Positions 46,152-57,600 of a stretch of DNA of 64,000 nucleotides are shown here, one piece after another. Below the pieces are notes generated by a model. That model was given only the letters and a program-made list of their open reading frames with translations. It searched no databases and was not told the DNA's origin. A program made the position numbers and the translations under genes. This DNA comes from Bacteroides sp. (GTDB lineage: Bacteria > Bacteroidota > Bacteroidia > Bacteroidales > Muribaculaceae), in contig JAAVCK010000010.1 in the NCBI GenBank assembly GCA_014802325.1, positions 1 through 64,000 of the forward strand, written 5' to 3'. Each line of letters begins with the position of its first letter. Within the stretch, counting starts at the first letter, position 1.

Positions 46152-47348
46152 ATGGCTTTTACTTCAGAAACACTCACCACTCAACTCGCCGGGCAGCTTT
46201 CGCCCGAACTGCTTGAAGACAGCGTAGAGTCGCGTATCGTCAAGATACGCCCGGCTGCAACTCCTCTCGATCAGATAACCCGTTGCATAGGCTCACGCCG
46301 CTGCGACTCAATGAAAGTATCGTACTACTCCGTCGATCTCAAACCCGGTTCAGCCACCGTGGCGGCTGCCGTGGCCGACGGCTTCTCTCCCCTCGACGAC
46401 ATAGAGATAACCGTCGACACCGAGGGTGTATTCGCTCCCACCGACACCATAATGCTCCCGGGGGTGAAACTCACCGCTGCCGGACGAGCCGAAGCTCTGC
46501 GCGGATATGTAAAGGAGGTCAACGGCACGAAACTCACCGTGCGTCTCACCGACATTCCCGGTGCCGAGAGCGAATTTCCGGCTATAAAGAAGGGCGAGAC
46601 CATAGTGAGGATGGGACGTGCGGCCTCCGAGCTCGACGTCATGACCGGCCTCTACAACTCGCTACCCGTCAAGGACTTCAATTACTGTCAGATATTCAAG
46701 ACCCAGATAGAATCCTCGGCCATGCACAATCTGGCCCGCAAGGAAGTGGGGTGGGGATTTCACGATCAGGAGGAAGTGGCTATAATGGACATGCGTCTCG
46801 GCATGGAAAAGTCGTTTCTCTTCGGTCTGCGCGAACAGTTTGACGACCTCGACGACAACCGCGAGGTGCTCCTCACCGGCGGCATATGGCATCAGGCCGG
46901 GCGTGACTATACGTTTGGCGGAAAAGTCAACACCACAAGTGTAGCCGCCCTGATGCGCAGCGCCTTCACTCTCAGCGGCGGATCTCGCGCCAAGGTGATG
47001 ATAGCCGGTTCGGGACTGATAGAGCGATTCTCGGCTCTCGACTATACACGCACCGTGCAGTCGACGGGCAAAAACGTCCACTGGGGCATTGACTTCGACA
47101 CCGTCGTGTCTAAATTCGGCACTCTCCACGTGATCCATTCCGAGATCTTCGACCTCTGCGGCCATGAGGACGATGCAATAGTGATAGACCCCGAATACGT
47201 GACCAAATACACCCACATACCTTTCAACGCCCAGAAGTTGCACCTCAAGCAGGCCGGTCTACGCAATACCGACGCTGTGGTGATGACCGAGGCCTCGTGT
47301 GTGGTGCTCCGCTACCCCGATGCCCACGTACGCGTGACATTTGCCTGA
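46152..47348 (+). CDS. SU10/HK97-like major capsid protein family (DUF5309-like), orphan
   Basis: NYCQIFKTQIESSAMHNLARKEVGWGFHDQEEVAIMDMRLGMEKSFLFG...LTGGIW; C-terminal FGTLHVIHSEIFD...; matches remembered SU10 MCP pattern. Confidence 0.65.
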   Translation: MAFTSETLTTQLAGQLSPELLEDSVESRIVKIRPAATPLDQITRCIGSRRCDSMKVSYYSVDLKPGSATVAAAVADGFSPLDDIEITVDTEGVFAPTDTIMLPGVKLTAAGRAEALRGYVKEVNGTKLTVRLTDIPGAESEFPAIKKGETIVRMGRAASELDVMTGLYNSLPVKDFNYCQIFKTQIESSAMHNLARKEVGWGFHDQEEVAIMDMRLGMEKSFLFGLREQFDDLDDNREVLLTGGIWHQAGRDYTFGGKVNTTSVAALMRSAFTLSGGSRAKVMIAGSGLIERFSALDYTRTVQSTGKNVHWGIDFDTVVSKFGTLHVIHSEIFDLCGHEDDAIVIDPEYVTKYTHIPFNAQKLHLKQAGLRNTDAVVMTEASCVVLRYPDAHVRVTFA

Positions 47349-47438
47349 CGTCTCTGCCGCTTTCCACCCTACGCCTCCCGCAACCATTCGGCTGCGGGAG
47401 GCGTTATAGTATGTAGAAAAAACTAACACCCTACTACA

Positions 47439-47993
47439 ATGGACAGCAAAGAACTTGTAAAGAAATTTGAAGAAAAAACCGGAGAGGATCTGCGCTCGTT
47501 TCTGCAGAAGAAAGAAGCACTCGACGCCCACGTGCCCGAATGTCCCGACGTGGAAGAGCGTTGGGGCGAGATAGCACGCGCATATATGCCCGACGGCGCA
47601 CGCGAGTTTGCACAATATCCCGTGGTGTCGCTCGGATGGATGATGCTCATTGGTATGACTATGGCTTATTACTGGGATACCGACTGGGAGCGATATTCCA
47701 AAGAAAAAGACCTGTATGAGAAGATTCGTGACATGCGCGGATATGACAATATGGACGAGGCCGTGGTACAAGACATTCTCGGCTATCGCGACGAAGCCGC
47801 CGAAAAGATCACCGAACTGGTGGCCGAATGTGCGTCGCGCGTCTACTCTCTTCTCAACCATGAGCACGTAGAGCCCGGCACTGAAGCGGCTCTGGGCTGC
47901 TACGTGGCCGCTCTACATCAACTCTATCTGGCCGGTATGGCCATGGAGCTCAATGCCCTCGGCTATCACATGACTCCGCTCAACAATGCCTGA
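47439..47993 (+). CDS. All-helical hypothetical protein (184 aa) downstream of capsid-like gene
   Basis: Complete ORF MDSKELVKKFEEKTGEDLRSF...; same strand, GC-matched. Confidence 0.7.
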   Translation: MDSKELVKKFEEKTGEDLRSFLQKKEALDAHVPECPDVEERWGEIARAYMPDGAREFAQYPVVSLGWMMLIGMTMAYYWDTDWERYSKEKDLYEKIRDMRGYDNMDEAVVQDILGYRDEAAEKITELVAECASRVYSLLNHEHVEPGTEAALGCYVAALHQLYLAGMAMELNALGYHMTPLNNA

Positions 47994-48032
47994 CGGTACG
48001 AGCGAGTACAATATAGATTTTTAAAATTTAAG

Positions 48033-48234
48033 AAGGCTGTGTCAAAATAAAAAAGAATGCCCGCAGGGCATTGAGTTATTCGTAACCGGCGCCGCCGTAG
48101 CTATGCTGAGGCGTCGCCGGCCATTGGCCTGTAAACTTTGACGTCCGTCAGGGCGCCGATTATATAACTTATTGAGTTTTAATCGGCGGCCTATCGGACG
48201 CCTTTTTGGTTTCTGCATCTAACCCCGGGCGACG
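48033..48234. repeat. MITE-like multi-hairpin repeat, copy 3 (right end truncated)
   Basis: aaggctgtgtcaaaataaaaaagaatgcccgcagggcattgag..; alignable with copy 2 until aaccccggg. Confidence 0.85.
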
Positions 48235-48245
48235 AAGATATATAA

Positions 48246-48286
48246 AAAACCAAACGAGAAGATGTTTCACAACGTCTTCTCGCTTA
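48246..48286 (-). terminator. Probable terminator on minus strand
   Basis: GAGAAGACGTT-gtga-AACATCTTCTC followed by GTTTGGTTTTTT on minus strand. Confidence 0.6.
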
Positions 48287-48408
48287 GATAATAAACCAAT
48301 CATTATCACATTTCTTGCAATGGAAAAAGTAATCTTGCTATGTATCTATAAAACACACACCGGGTGAAATGGTTTAACGCGCGGCGAATTTTTTTTTGAA
48401 AAAAAATA

Positions 48409-50610
48409 TTATTTGCCGGTGTGCTTGCGGTAGACGCGGGTGAAATAGTAGGGATCGGTGTAGCCGCACGCTTCGGCGACTTCGGCCGTAGAGCGTGACC
48501 CGTCGGCAAGCAGGGCTGAGGCGCGGTTCATGCGCGCTTCGAGAAGCAGTCGGGCGGCCGACACTCCCATCAGCGAGCGCAGGCGGCGGTTGAGCGTTGC
48601 TCGGCTCACGGCCGAAGCCTCGGCCATAGAGTCGATATTTGCTTGGGGATTAGCGATGTTTTCCTCGATGTAGGCTTGCACGCGCTTCAGGAAAGCGGCA
48701 TCCTCAGCCGATTCCACTACGGGAGTTTCCTCGGGGGCGGATGCTCCGGCCGACGCGGATGCATCGAGCAACGCCATATATTTGGCAAGGAGTTCGCGGC
48801 GCTGGCGGTTGACTCGGCGTATGTAGACCACGAGCCACACTCCGGCGGCTAAGGCGGCCGCGCCAAAGATGATAAACAATGTCATGGCCCACCATGTCTC
48901 ATACCACCACGGGGCTACGGTGACGGTGAGAGCAAGCGTATTGTCTACTCGGCGGCCATAGCGGTCGGTCGACTGAAGGTCAACGATGTGGGTGCCGGCG
49001 GTGAGATTAAAAAGTGTCAGCGTGCGTGCGGAGCGGTAGGCTGACCACGGCGAGCCGTCGACCCGGTAGCGGTAAAGGATATGGGTATTGTCCACATAGT
49101 CTATCGCCGCGAAACGCAGGGTAATGTTGCGGCTGCGGCTGTCGAGATCGAGATGGCCGTCGGGAAGAAAGGTGAGACGGTCAGGGCCGCCGTTGACCGA
49201 TACGGCCGTAACGACCACCGGAGGAATATACCCGCGCGAATAAAGCGAATGAGCCGACGCCGTGAGCACTCCGCGCGAAGTGGCGAAAGCCCATGTGCCA
49301 TCAGTCTGACGGGCCGGCGTGCCCTCGGCGAAAGTGACGTCGTCGCCCCAGAACGGCATACTGTAGCCGATGCTGATGCCGCTGACTGGATTGAGTATCA
49401 TCACCCTGTCAGGCCCGGTGATGATAAGCGTGGAGTCGTTTTCTATCGCCATGCCATAGATCTCATCGCGGTCGAGCGACGAGTTTCTTACATTATAGTG
49501 GGAGAACGAAGGCTTTTCGCTGAAAAGCGACTCTTCGGTCACCCGGCTTATGCCCGAGCTCTCGGTAGCCACGTAGATATTTCCCGCCGAGTCCTGCGCG
49601 AGGCTTATGGTGGAGTTAGAGCCGAGAGCCGCCGCATCGCCGGGACTGCGGCGCACTGCCGATACAGTCAGACTGTGGAGACTGACGGTAAGAAGGCCGT
49701 CGGAGGTCGCGGCCACGAGATTCCCTCCGCGTGTCACAAGCAGTTTCCTCACCTTGCGCCCTGCGCCAAGAGGAGTTACCACGGGATTGTCGCCCGAAGG
49801 ATCGGAAATATACTTTATACCCTCGCCCCACGTGGCGAGCCACAGCCGTCCGGCCGAATCCTCGACCATGTCATATACCACATCGACGCTTATCTTCATG
49901 CCGTCGGTCACCCTCACGAGACCGCCGGGTTTACCGCCGGCAAACACCAGTCCCGACGAAGTCTCATATATGCTGTAGGGTGTGAAGTCAAGCCGCATGG
50001 AGTCGATACGCCCGCCGCGGTCATACATCGAAAGCTGCGGATAAGCGCGGACACCGGTCCAAAGGCGTCCGGCGCGGTCGGTCATCACAGTGCGCGGCTC
50101 CACTCCGGCTGTCCCCTTCAGGAGCCGGGCCGGGTGATGGGACTCAAATTCCTTGCCGATGCCCTCGGTGGAGCCGGTCCAGAGAATATCGGTATCGCCC
50201 TGCCTGACGGTGGTGCCGTGCCACACGCGGCGAAGCCGGCTCATGAGCGAGTCGGCCTCGGGCGACGGAATGTCGCGAAACGACATCGTGGCGAGGTCAA
50301 ATTCATATACACCGTCGTCGGTGCGGCAAAGGATATTACCCGACGGCGCTTTGGCGATAGTGCGGATAAGATTGGTGTTGATCGACGCGCTGTCGCCGGG
50401 CGCGATGCTTACGCGGTAGAAATCATATCCGTCAAAGCAGTGCAGTCCGTTCCATGTGGCAAACCACATAAGCCCGTTGTCGCCCTGTATGCCGCCGCCT
50501 ACGATAGGACTTGACAATCCGTCGGCACGGTCATAGCGCACCGCCTCACCGCTCACCGAAAAAAGAGCGAGAAGCACCACTGCCAGCAGATATATACGGT
50601 ATCGATTCAC
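48409..50610 (-). CDS. Propeller-TM-AraC one-component regulator (SusR-like; no kinase/receiver)
   Basis: Two-component propeller repeats (NGLMWFATWNGLHCFDGYDF), Y_Y_Y domain, single TM, C-terminal AraC HTH (ACGYTDPYYFTRVYRKHTGK). Confidence 0.9.
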   Translation of the reverse strand: MNRYRIYLLAVVLLALFSVSGEAVRYDRADGLSSPIVGGGIQGDNGLMWFATWNGLHCFDGYDFYRVSIAPGDSASINTNLIRTIAKAPSGNILCRTDDGVYEFDLATMSFRDIPSPEADSLMSRLRRVWHGTTVRQGDTDILWTGSTEGIGKEFESHHPARLLKGTAGVEPRTVMTDRAGRLWTGVRAYPQLSMYDRGGRIDSMRLDFTPYSIYETSSGLVFAGGKPGGLVRVTDGMKISVDVVYDMVEDSAGRLWLATWGEGIKYISDPSGDNPVVTPLGAGRKVRKLLVTRGGNLVAATSDGLLTVSLHSLTVSAVRRSPGDAAALGSNSTISLAQDSAGNIYVATESSGISRVTEESLFSEKPSFSHYNVRNSSLDRDEIYGMAIENDSTLIITGPDRVMILNPVSGISIGYSMPFWGDDVTFAEGTPARQTDGTWAFATSRGVLTASAHSLYSRGYIPPVVVTAVSVNGGPDRLTFLPDGHLDLDSRSRNITLRFAAIDYVDNTHILYRYRVDGSPWSAYRSARTLTLFNLTAGTHIVDLQSTDRYGRRVDNTLALTVTVAPWWYETWWAMTLFIIFGAAALAAGVWLVVYIRRVNRQRRELLAKYMALLDASASAGASAPEETPVVESAEDAAFLKRVQAYIEENIANPQANIDSMAEASAVSRATLNRRLRSLMGVSAARLLLEARMNRASALLADGSRSTAEVAEACGYTDPYYFTRVYRKHTGK

Positions 50611-50724
50611 AGGTTACTGATTTACGGCTCAAAGATAACACAAATTTCAGTCATTCCTATGCTATTTGAGCCGATTTTCCGAATCATTGAGCCGATTTTT
50701 ACCTGATATACGCCTCTGTGCAGC

Positions 50725-50732
50725 TACTTTTG
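50725..50732 (+). promoter_or_regulatory. -7 promoter motif TACTTTTG
   Basis: TAnnTTTG match upstream of GH95. Confidence 0.55.
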
Positions 50733-50772
50733 CAAAAAAACATTCTTAACCTTAACTCCCCATTTTTCTCCA

Positions 50773-53700
50773 ATGAAAACTCTTCACACAGCCCTGCTGG
50801 CAGCCGCCGTCATCGCGGCAACAGCATCGCTCCGGGCAGCCGAACAGTCGGTAGTCGCCCACTGGGAATTCACCTCGGGTTACGACGAGGTGAAAGACGG
50901 AACCACCGCCATCTACACTCCCAACAATGCCGGATGGTCAGCCACCGCCAACGTAGCATGGAAAACCCTCCAGCCGCAACTCCGCCCCAATACCTGCGCG
51001 CTCGACCTCGACAAGTGCAGCGTATCGCTCAAGACATCCGACGGCAAGTGGCAGCTTACATCGAGCGGCTCCACTCCCAGCTATCTGTTCAGACTCAATA
51101 CCGCATCGACCGACAAATTCACCGCCAAGGCCGACTATACCGACGGGGCGAAACATGACCAGTATTTCGAGATCTCGATGCCCACCACCTCGCTCGCCAA
51201 CGTAAACATCAATTTCGCCATTGGCGACGGCTCCAGCTCATCGACAAAATTCGGCGTGGTCTACTCCACCGACGGCGGCGCTACTTGGACCGTGCTCCCC
51301 GACTACACCGCGGCATCCCACTGGAACACCTACACCGATAAGAGCTACAGCCTCAACGCCGACAATAAGGAGAGCCTCATAGTGCGCATGCTTATCCAGT
51401 CGGCCACAAAGACAAGCAACTATAACCTTAAATACGTCAACGTGCTTGCCGATGACCATCAGGCTCCCGCGCTGCTCAGCTCCACACCCGCCGATGGCGA
51501 CACCTCGGTATCGCCCACCGGCCGCGTATCGCTCGTGTTCAACGAGAGCGTGGTGCTCAACAAAGGTGTCACCGCCTCGCTCACCGGCAACAACGTCACC
51601 AAGTCAGCCACACCTGCCGTGAACAACAACAAGCTCGTGATGGAGTTCGGCGACCTTGACCTATCCACCGCCTATACCTTCACCCTCCCCGGCTCGTCGC
51701 TGACCGACCTCGCCGGAAACGTTTGCACCGAACCCGTGACCTTCACGTTCACTACCGGCGACAAGCGTCCGGTTCCCCCACCCGTGCTTGACAGCCACAA
51801 CCGCCTGTGGTACAACCGCCCCGCGGCCTACTGGGAAGAAGCCCTCCCCCTCGGCAACGGCCGCCTCGGAGCGATGGTGAGCGGCAGCGTCGCCTGCGAC
51901 ACACTTCAGCTCAACGAGGATACCTTCTGGGGACAGTCGCCCAACAGCAACCATAACCCCGACGCCAAAACCGCTCTGGCCCAGGTGCAGCAGCTCATCT
52001 TTGACAAGAAATATACCGAAGCCCAGAAACTCGCCATCCCCGCATGGCAGTCAAAGGCCTCGCACGGCGCCCAGTATCAGGCTGCCGGATGCGTGCTCGT
52101 AGGTTTCCCCGGCCACCGCTTCAATGACGAGGAACACGGAGCTGCCGAAAATGCAGCCGACGCCGAGGGATACGTGCGCGACCTCGACATGAACACAGCA
52201 GTCGCCACCACCACCTACGTGGTCGACGGCGTGACCTACACACGCCGAGTATTCACCTCAATGGCCGACAATGTGACCGTGATGCAGATCGAAGCGTCCG
52301 AACCCGGCAAGCTCAATTTCGACGTGTGCTTCGCGGCTCCCATCAAGACCAATATGGCCAAGGCCGGTGTAAACACCATGGCCGGCGAAGGTCTCATAAA
52401 GGCTTCGCTCGTACCTGCCAAGACCCAGACCGAAAATGTCGACAACAAGCTCAACTGCTTCACATTCATCAAAGTGATCAACGACGGCGGCACACTGTCA
52501 TCATCGACTAAAAACGTGGTGCACTACGGCATCGTGGCCGGGCAGAACAATGTGCCCGCCATCACCGTCAGCGACGCCAATGCGGCCACCATCATCATCT
52601 CCTCGGCCACCAATTTCGTGAACTATGCCGACGTGAGCGGCGATGCCGAAGCAAAAGCCCTCGGCTACCTCAACGACTATCTCGACAAGAACATCGACGC
52701 CGAAACCGCCATGGCGGCACACTCGGCACGCTACAGCGAGCAGTTTGACCGCGTGAGTATCGACCTCGGCCACAATCCCGCGCAGGAGGTCAAGAATACC
52801 GAGCTGCGCATCAAGGAATACTACACCTATGCCGACGATCCCCAGCTCATAGCCAATTACTTCCAGTTTGGCCGCTATCTTCTCATCAGCTCCTCGCAGC
52901 CCGGCAGCCAGCCCGCCAACCTGCAGGGTCTCTGGAACCCCAACGCACGCCAGTATCCGGCATGGGATTCCAAATACACCACCAACATCAACGTGGAGAT
53001 GAACTACTGGCCCGCCGAGGTCACGAATCTCGCCGAGTGTCACGATCCGTTTATCGAGATGGTGAAGGATGTAGCAGTGACCGGTGCAGTCACGGCAAGC
53101 GAGATGTATGGTGCCCGCGGCTGGACTCTCCACCACAACACCGATATATGGCGCACGACTGGTGCCGTAGACAACGGCTCGGTAGGTGTATGGCCCACCT
53201 GCAACGCATGGTTCGCCTCTCACCTCTGGGAAAAATACCTCTTCTCGGGCGACAAGGAATATCTCGCCTCGATCTACCCCGTGCTTAAAGGCTGCGCAGA
53301 GTTCTATCAGGATTTCCTCGTCACCGACCCCAACACCGGTTATAAAGTCGCAGCGCCTTCCAACTCCCCCGAGAATCACCCCGGCCTCTGGTCATATACC
53401 AACGATGAGGGCAAGAGCATGAACGTGGCTCTCTTCGGCGGCGTGGCTATGGACAACCAGATGATTTATGACGTATTGAAAAATACCGCCGAAGCAGCGC
53501 GGATACTCAACACCGATCCCCAGTTTGCCCACGAGCTCGATGAACTGAAAGCCAAGCTCGTACCCTACAAGATAGGCAAATACGGTCAGGTACAGGAATG
53601 GCAGGAAGACTGGGACCGCGAGTCGTCGTCACACCGTCACCTCTCCCACCTGTGGGGTGCCTATCCCGGCAATCAGGTATCGCCTTATGTCAACACCACC

Positions 53701-54477
53701 ATATTCCAAGGAGTGCACAAGTCACTCGTAGGCCGCGGTGACGCAGCCCGCGGATGGTCGATGGGCTGGAAGGTATGCGAATGGGCCCGAATGCTCGACG
53801 GCGACCACGCCCTCAACATCATAAAAAATCAGATGCGTCTCGTGTCGCCCAACATCACCTCATCCGACCCCAACGGCGGAACATATGCCAATATGTTTGA
53901 CTCCCACGCTCCGTTCCAGATCGACGGCAACTTCGGCTGCACCGCCGGTATAGCCGAGATGCTCCTCCAGTCACATGCCGGCTTCATCCACCTGCTCCCC
54001 GCCCTCCCCTCGAAATGGGCCGACGGCAATGTCAACGGTCTCCGCGCCCGCGGCGGCTTTGAAATCAAGGAAATGAGCTGGAAAAACGGCAAGATCGAGC
54101 GCGTAGTAATCAAGTCGACCCTCGGCGGCAACCTTCGTCTGCGCTCGCTCACTCCCCTGCAGAATGCCGACGGCTCCGCTCTCACCTCCGCATCGGGCGA
54201 GAACGCCAACGAACTCACCCGTCCCTATGTGATGCCCGATCCTATCGTGGCCGACATGAAGAAAATCCCCGAGACCAAGCTTCCCGAAACATGGCTCTAC
54301 GACATAGCCACCGTGCCCGGTCAGGAAATCGAGCTTACCGCAGGCTCATCGTCGATAGCCGAAGTGGCTGCCGACGCTGTGGCTGCCGGTCAGGGTTTCG
54401 ACATACTCGGGCGCCCCGTATCAGCCGACGCCAAAGGCCTCGTGGTCACGCGCAATCACAAGTACATCAACAGATAA
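50773..54477 (+). CDS. Glycoside hydrolase family 95 (alpha-L-fucosidase-like) with N-terminal Ig-like domain
   Basis: [99 protein letters not shown]. Confidence 0.95.
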   Translation: MKTLHTALLAAAVIAATASLRAAEQSVVAHWEFTSGYDEVKDGTTAIYTPNNAGWSATANVAWKTLQPQLRPNTCALDLDKCSVSLKTSDGKWQLTSSGSTPSYLFRLNTASTDKFTAKADYTDGAKHDQYFEISMPTTSLANVNINFAIGDGSSSSTKFGVVYSTDGGATWTVLPDYTAASHWNTYTDKSYSLNADNKESLIVRMLIQSATKTSNYNLKYVNVLADDHQAPALLSSTPADGDTSVSPTGRVSLVFNESVVLNKGVTASLTGNNVTKSATPAVNNNKLVMEFGDLDLSTAYTFTLPGSSLTDLAGNVCTEPVTFTFTTGDKRPVPPPVLDSHNRLWYNRPAAYWEEALPLGNGRLGAMVSGSVACDTLQLNEDTFWGQSPNSNHNPDAKTALAQVQQLIFDKKYTEAQKLAIPAWQSKASHGAQYQAAGCVLVGFPGHRFNDEEHGAAENAADAEGYVRDLDMNTAVATTTYVVDGVTYTRRVFTSMADNVTVMQIEASEPGKLNFDVCFAAPIKTNMAKAGVNTMAGEGLIKASLVPAKTQTENVDNKLNCFTFIKVINDGGTLSSSTKNVVHYGIVAGQNNVPAITVSDANAATIIISSATNFVNYADVSGDAEAKALGYLNDYLDKNIDAETAMAAHSARYSEQFDRVSIDLGHNPAQEVKNTELRIKEYYTYADDPQLIANYFQFGRYLLISSSQPGSQPANLQGLWNPNARQYPAWDSKYTTNINVEMNYWPAEVTNLAECHDPFIEMVKDVAVTGAVTASEMYGARGWTLHHNTDIWRTTGAVDNGSVGVWPTCNAWFASHLWEKYLFSGDKEYLASIYPVLKGCAEFYQDFLVTDPNTGYKVAAPSNSPENHPGLWSYTNDEGKSMNVALFGGVAMDNQMIYDVLKNTAEAARILNTDPQFAHELDELKAKLVPYKIGKYGQVQEWQEDWDRESSSHRHLSHLWGAYPGNQVSPYVNTTIFQGVHKSLVGRGDAARGWSMGWKVCEWARMLDGDHALNIIKNQMRLVSPNITSSDPNGGTYANMFDSHAPFQIDGNFGCTAGIAEMLLQSHAGFIHLLPALPSKWADGNVNGLRARGGFEIKEMSWKNGKIERVVIKSTLGGNLRLRSLTPLQNADGSALTSASGENANELTRPYVMPDPIVADMKKIPETKLPETWLYDIATVPGQEIELTAGSSSIAEVAADAVAAGQGFDILGRPVSADAKGLVVTRNHKYINR

Positions 54478-54503
54478 CGAACTTTTTATGTAAGTAATAC
54501 AGG

Positions 54504-54545
54504 CCGGGGGCGGATTCGTGAGAACCCGCCCCCGGTGCTTTTGTA
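54504..54545 (+). terminator. Rho-independent terminator after GH95
   Basis: CCGGGGGCGG..CCGCCCCCGG + TGCTTTTGT. Confidence 0.8.
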
Positions 54546-54577
54546 TATATGCAACTGCGTTGCACTGATATTTTTCG

Positions 54578-54585
54578 TACCTTTG
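54578..54585 (+). promoter_or_regulatory. -7 promoter motif TACCTTTG upstream of RND operon
   Basis: TAnnTTTG match. Confidence 0.6.
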
Positions 54586-54604
54586 TGGAAAATTCAGTAA
54601 GAGT

Positions 54605-57600
54605 ATGTTTCGACGCCTCATCAGATATTCAATCGATCACAAGACCGTGATCTTCGCCCTGACTCTTTTGCTCATAGCGTGGGGCGGATATTCGCTTTAT
54701 ACTCTGCCGTTTGACTCCACCCCCGACATCACCACAAATCAGGTGCAGGTGATCACCACAGCGCCGTCGATGGGAGCGCAGGAGGTGGAACAGTATATCA
54801 CCACTCCCGTAGAGATGGCCATGGCCAATATCCCGCGTGTCGAAGAGCGCCGCAGCATAAGCCGCAGCGGTCTGTCGGTGGTGACGCTGGTGTTTGACGA
54901 CCGCGCCGACATATACTGGGCGCGCGAGCAGGTGGCTCAGGCCCTGCGCGAGGCTGAGGAAGCGATGCCCAAGTCCGACGTATCGGTAGGCATGGCTCCT
55001 ATCACCACCGGTCTGGGTGAGATTTACCACTACACTATCCGCGCCGCCGAGGGATATGAAGACCGCTATTCGCTCGATCAGTTGCGCTCTATGCAGGACT
55101 GGGTGGTGCGCAAGCAACTGTCGGGCACCGAGGGTGTGGCCGAAGTGAGCGGCTGGGGCGGATATGTGAAGCAATATGAAGTGGCGGTGGACAATCAGCG
55201 TCTCTACGCTGCCGGGGTGACTCTGCCGGAGGTTTTCGATGCTATCGAAGCCAACAACTCCAATACAGGCGGCAGCTATATAGAGAAAAACTCCCGCCAG
55301 TATTTCATCCGAGGCATAGGAAGCGTGACCTCGCTCGACGACATAGCCCGTATTCCCGTAAAGGTGGTAAACGGCACTCCGGTGACCGTAGGCGACGTGG
55401 CCGACGTAAGGCAGGGAAGTGCCACACGCTACGGCGCTGTGACCCGCAACGGCGAGGGTGAAGTGGTGGCCGGTATAGCGCTTATGCTTAAGGGCGAGAA
55501 TTTTCAGGAAGTGAGCCGAAATGTCAAGGAGCGTATCGAACGTATCCGCCACACTCTTCCCGAAGGTGTGGTGATAGAGCCGTTCATTGACCGCACCGAA
55601 CTTGTCAACCGCGTGAGCGGCACTATCACACGCAATCTCATCGAGGGCGGACTGATCGTGATATTCATTCTGGTGCTGTTTCTGGGCAATTTCCGAGCCG
55701 GACTGGTTGTGGCATCGGTGATTCCGCTGGCCATGCTTTTTGCGTTCGGCATGATGAAAGCCACAGGTATATCAGGCAACCTCATGAGCCTCGGCGCCAT
55801 AGACTTCGGTCTGATAGTGGATGGAGCCGTGATAATAGTGGAGGCGGTGGTGGCCCACGTGGCCGCGCGCACTTCGCGGCAGCCGCTGTCGCGTCAGGAG
55901 ATGGATGAGGAGGTGTATCGCTCGGCGTCGACCATTCGCAGCAGCGCCGCCTTCGGCGAGATCATCATAATGATAGTCTACCTCCCGCTCATGACCCTCG
56001 GCGGCATCGAGGGTAAGATGTTTCGCCCGATGGCTCTTACGATATTCTTCGCCATACTTGGCGCCTTCATACTCTCACTCACCTACGTCCCGGCAGCCTC
56101 GGCGGCATTTCTCAGCCGCAAGCCCGGCGGACACAAGGGCTTTTTCAGCGACATATCGGCGCGTATCATGGACTGTCTGCAACGCCTCTACCGGCCGGTG
56201 CTCACATTCTGTCTTGACAAGGCCCGTGCTGTCATAGCCTTTATGGTGGTGCTTCTGGCCGGAGCCGTGTGGCTCTTCACCACTCTCGGGGGCGAGTTTA
56301 TCCCCAGTCTTGAAGAGGGCGACTTCGCAGTGGAGATGTCGATGGCTCAGGGTACGTCGCTTTCACAGATGGTGGAGTCAGCATCGCTTGCCGAAAAGAT
56401 ATTGCGCGACAGTTTTCCCGAGGTGCGCCAGGTGGTGACACGCATAGGCAGCGCCGAGATTCCTACCGACCCTATGCCGGTGGAGCGCGCCGACATGCTC
56501 ATCTCGCTCATACCCAAGAAGCAGTGGACATCGGCACACACTAAGGACGAGCTGATGGAGCGTATGGAGCACGCTCTGTCCATGATACCCGGTATGGAAG
56601 CTGAGATGACTCAGCCCATACAGATGCGAAACAACGAACTTATCACGGGCATCAAGCAGGATGTGGCCGTGCTGATCTATGGCAACGACCTCGACGTGCT
56701 CCAGCAGCAGGCGCGCCGCGTGGCTTCGCTCATCCACGATGTCGACGGAGTGATGGAGCCGAAAGTCGAGAAAGTGGCCGGACTGCCGCAGATACAGGTG
56801 GAATATGACCGCGAACGCATGGCTCGTTACGGCATATCTGTTGCCGCGGCCAACGATGTGCTCGCCACGGCTTTCGCCGGTAAAAAAGCCGGCGACGTGT
56901 ACGAGGGCGACCGCCGCTATGACCTGACCGTGCGTCTTGACAAAGACGTGAGCACCGATATCGACGCCGTGCGCGAGCTGCTCGTACCCATCCCCTCGGG
57001 AGGCTCGGTGACTCTCGAAAATATTGCCGACGTGGCCTACCGCGACGCACCCGCCCAGATAGCCCACGACGACGGCGAACGACGGATATATGTGGGCTTC
57101 AACGTAAGAGGCCGCGACGTGCAGTCAACCGTGAGCGAGATCCGCGGCATACTCGAAAGCAATCTTCATCTGCCTCCGGGCTACCGCTATGACTACGGCG
57201 GTGAATTCCTCCATCTTCAGCAGGCTATGAGCCGACTGGCCGTGGCCGTGCCCGCAGCGCTAATACTCATCCTTGCACTGCTCTACGCCACCCTCCGAAG
57301 CATCCGCGAGACACTTCTGGTATTCTCGGCCATACCGCTTGCCCTGATAGGCGGCGTATGCTCGCTGTGGCTGCGCGGCATGCCGTTCAGCATCTCGGCC
57401 GGCGTGGGATTCATAGCGCTTTTCGGCGTGGCCGTACTCAACGGTCTTGTGCTCGTGGGCCAATTCAACAATCTCGAACGAGCGGGAGTGGCCGATGTGC
57501 GACGCCGTGTCACCGAAGGTTGCCGCGAGCGCCTGCGACCCGTGATAATGACCGCCCTCGTGGCCTCGCTCGGCTTCCTGCCTATGGCGCTGAGCAACGG

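Noticed and set aside
49081-50514. 477-aa ORF antisense to the propeller-AraC regulator
   Set aside because: No recognisable domain; the opposite strand is a well-supported CDS.
52501-53379. 292-aa ORF antisense to GH95
   Set aside because: Shadow ORF with biased composition; GH95 motifs are on the plus strand.
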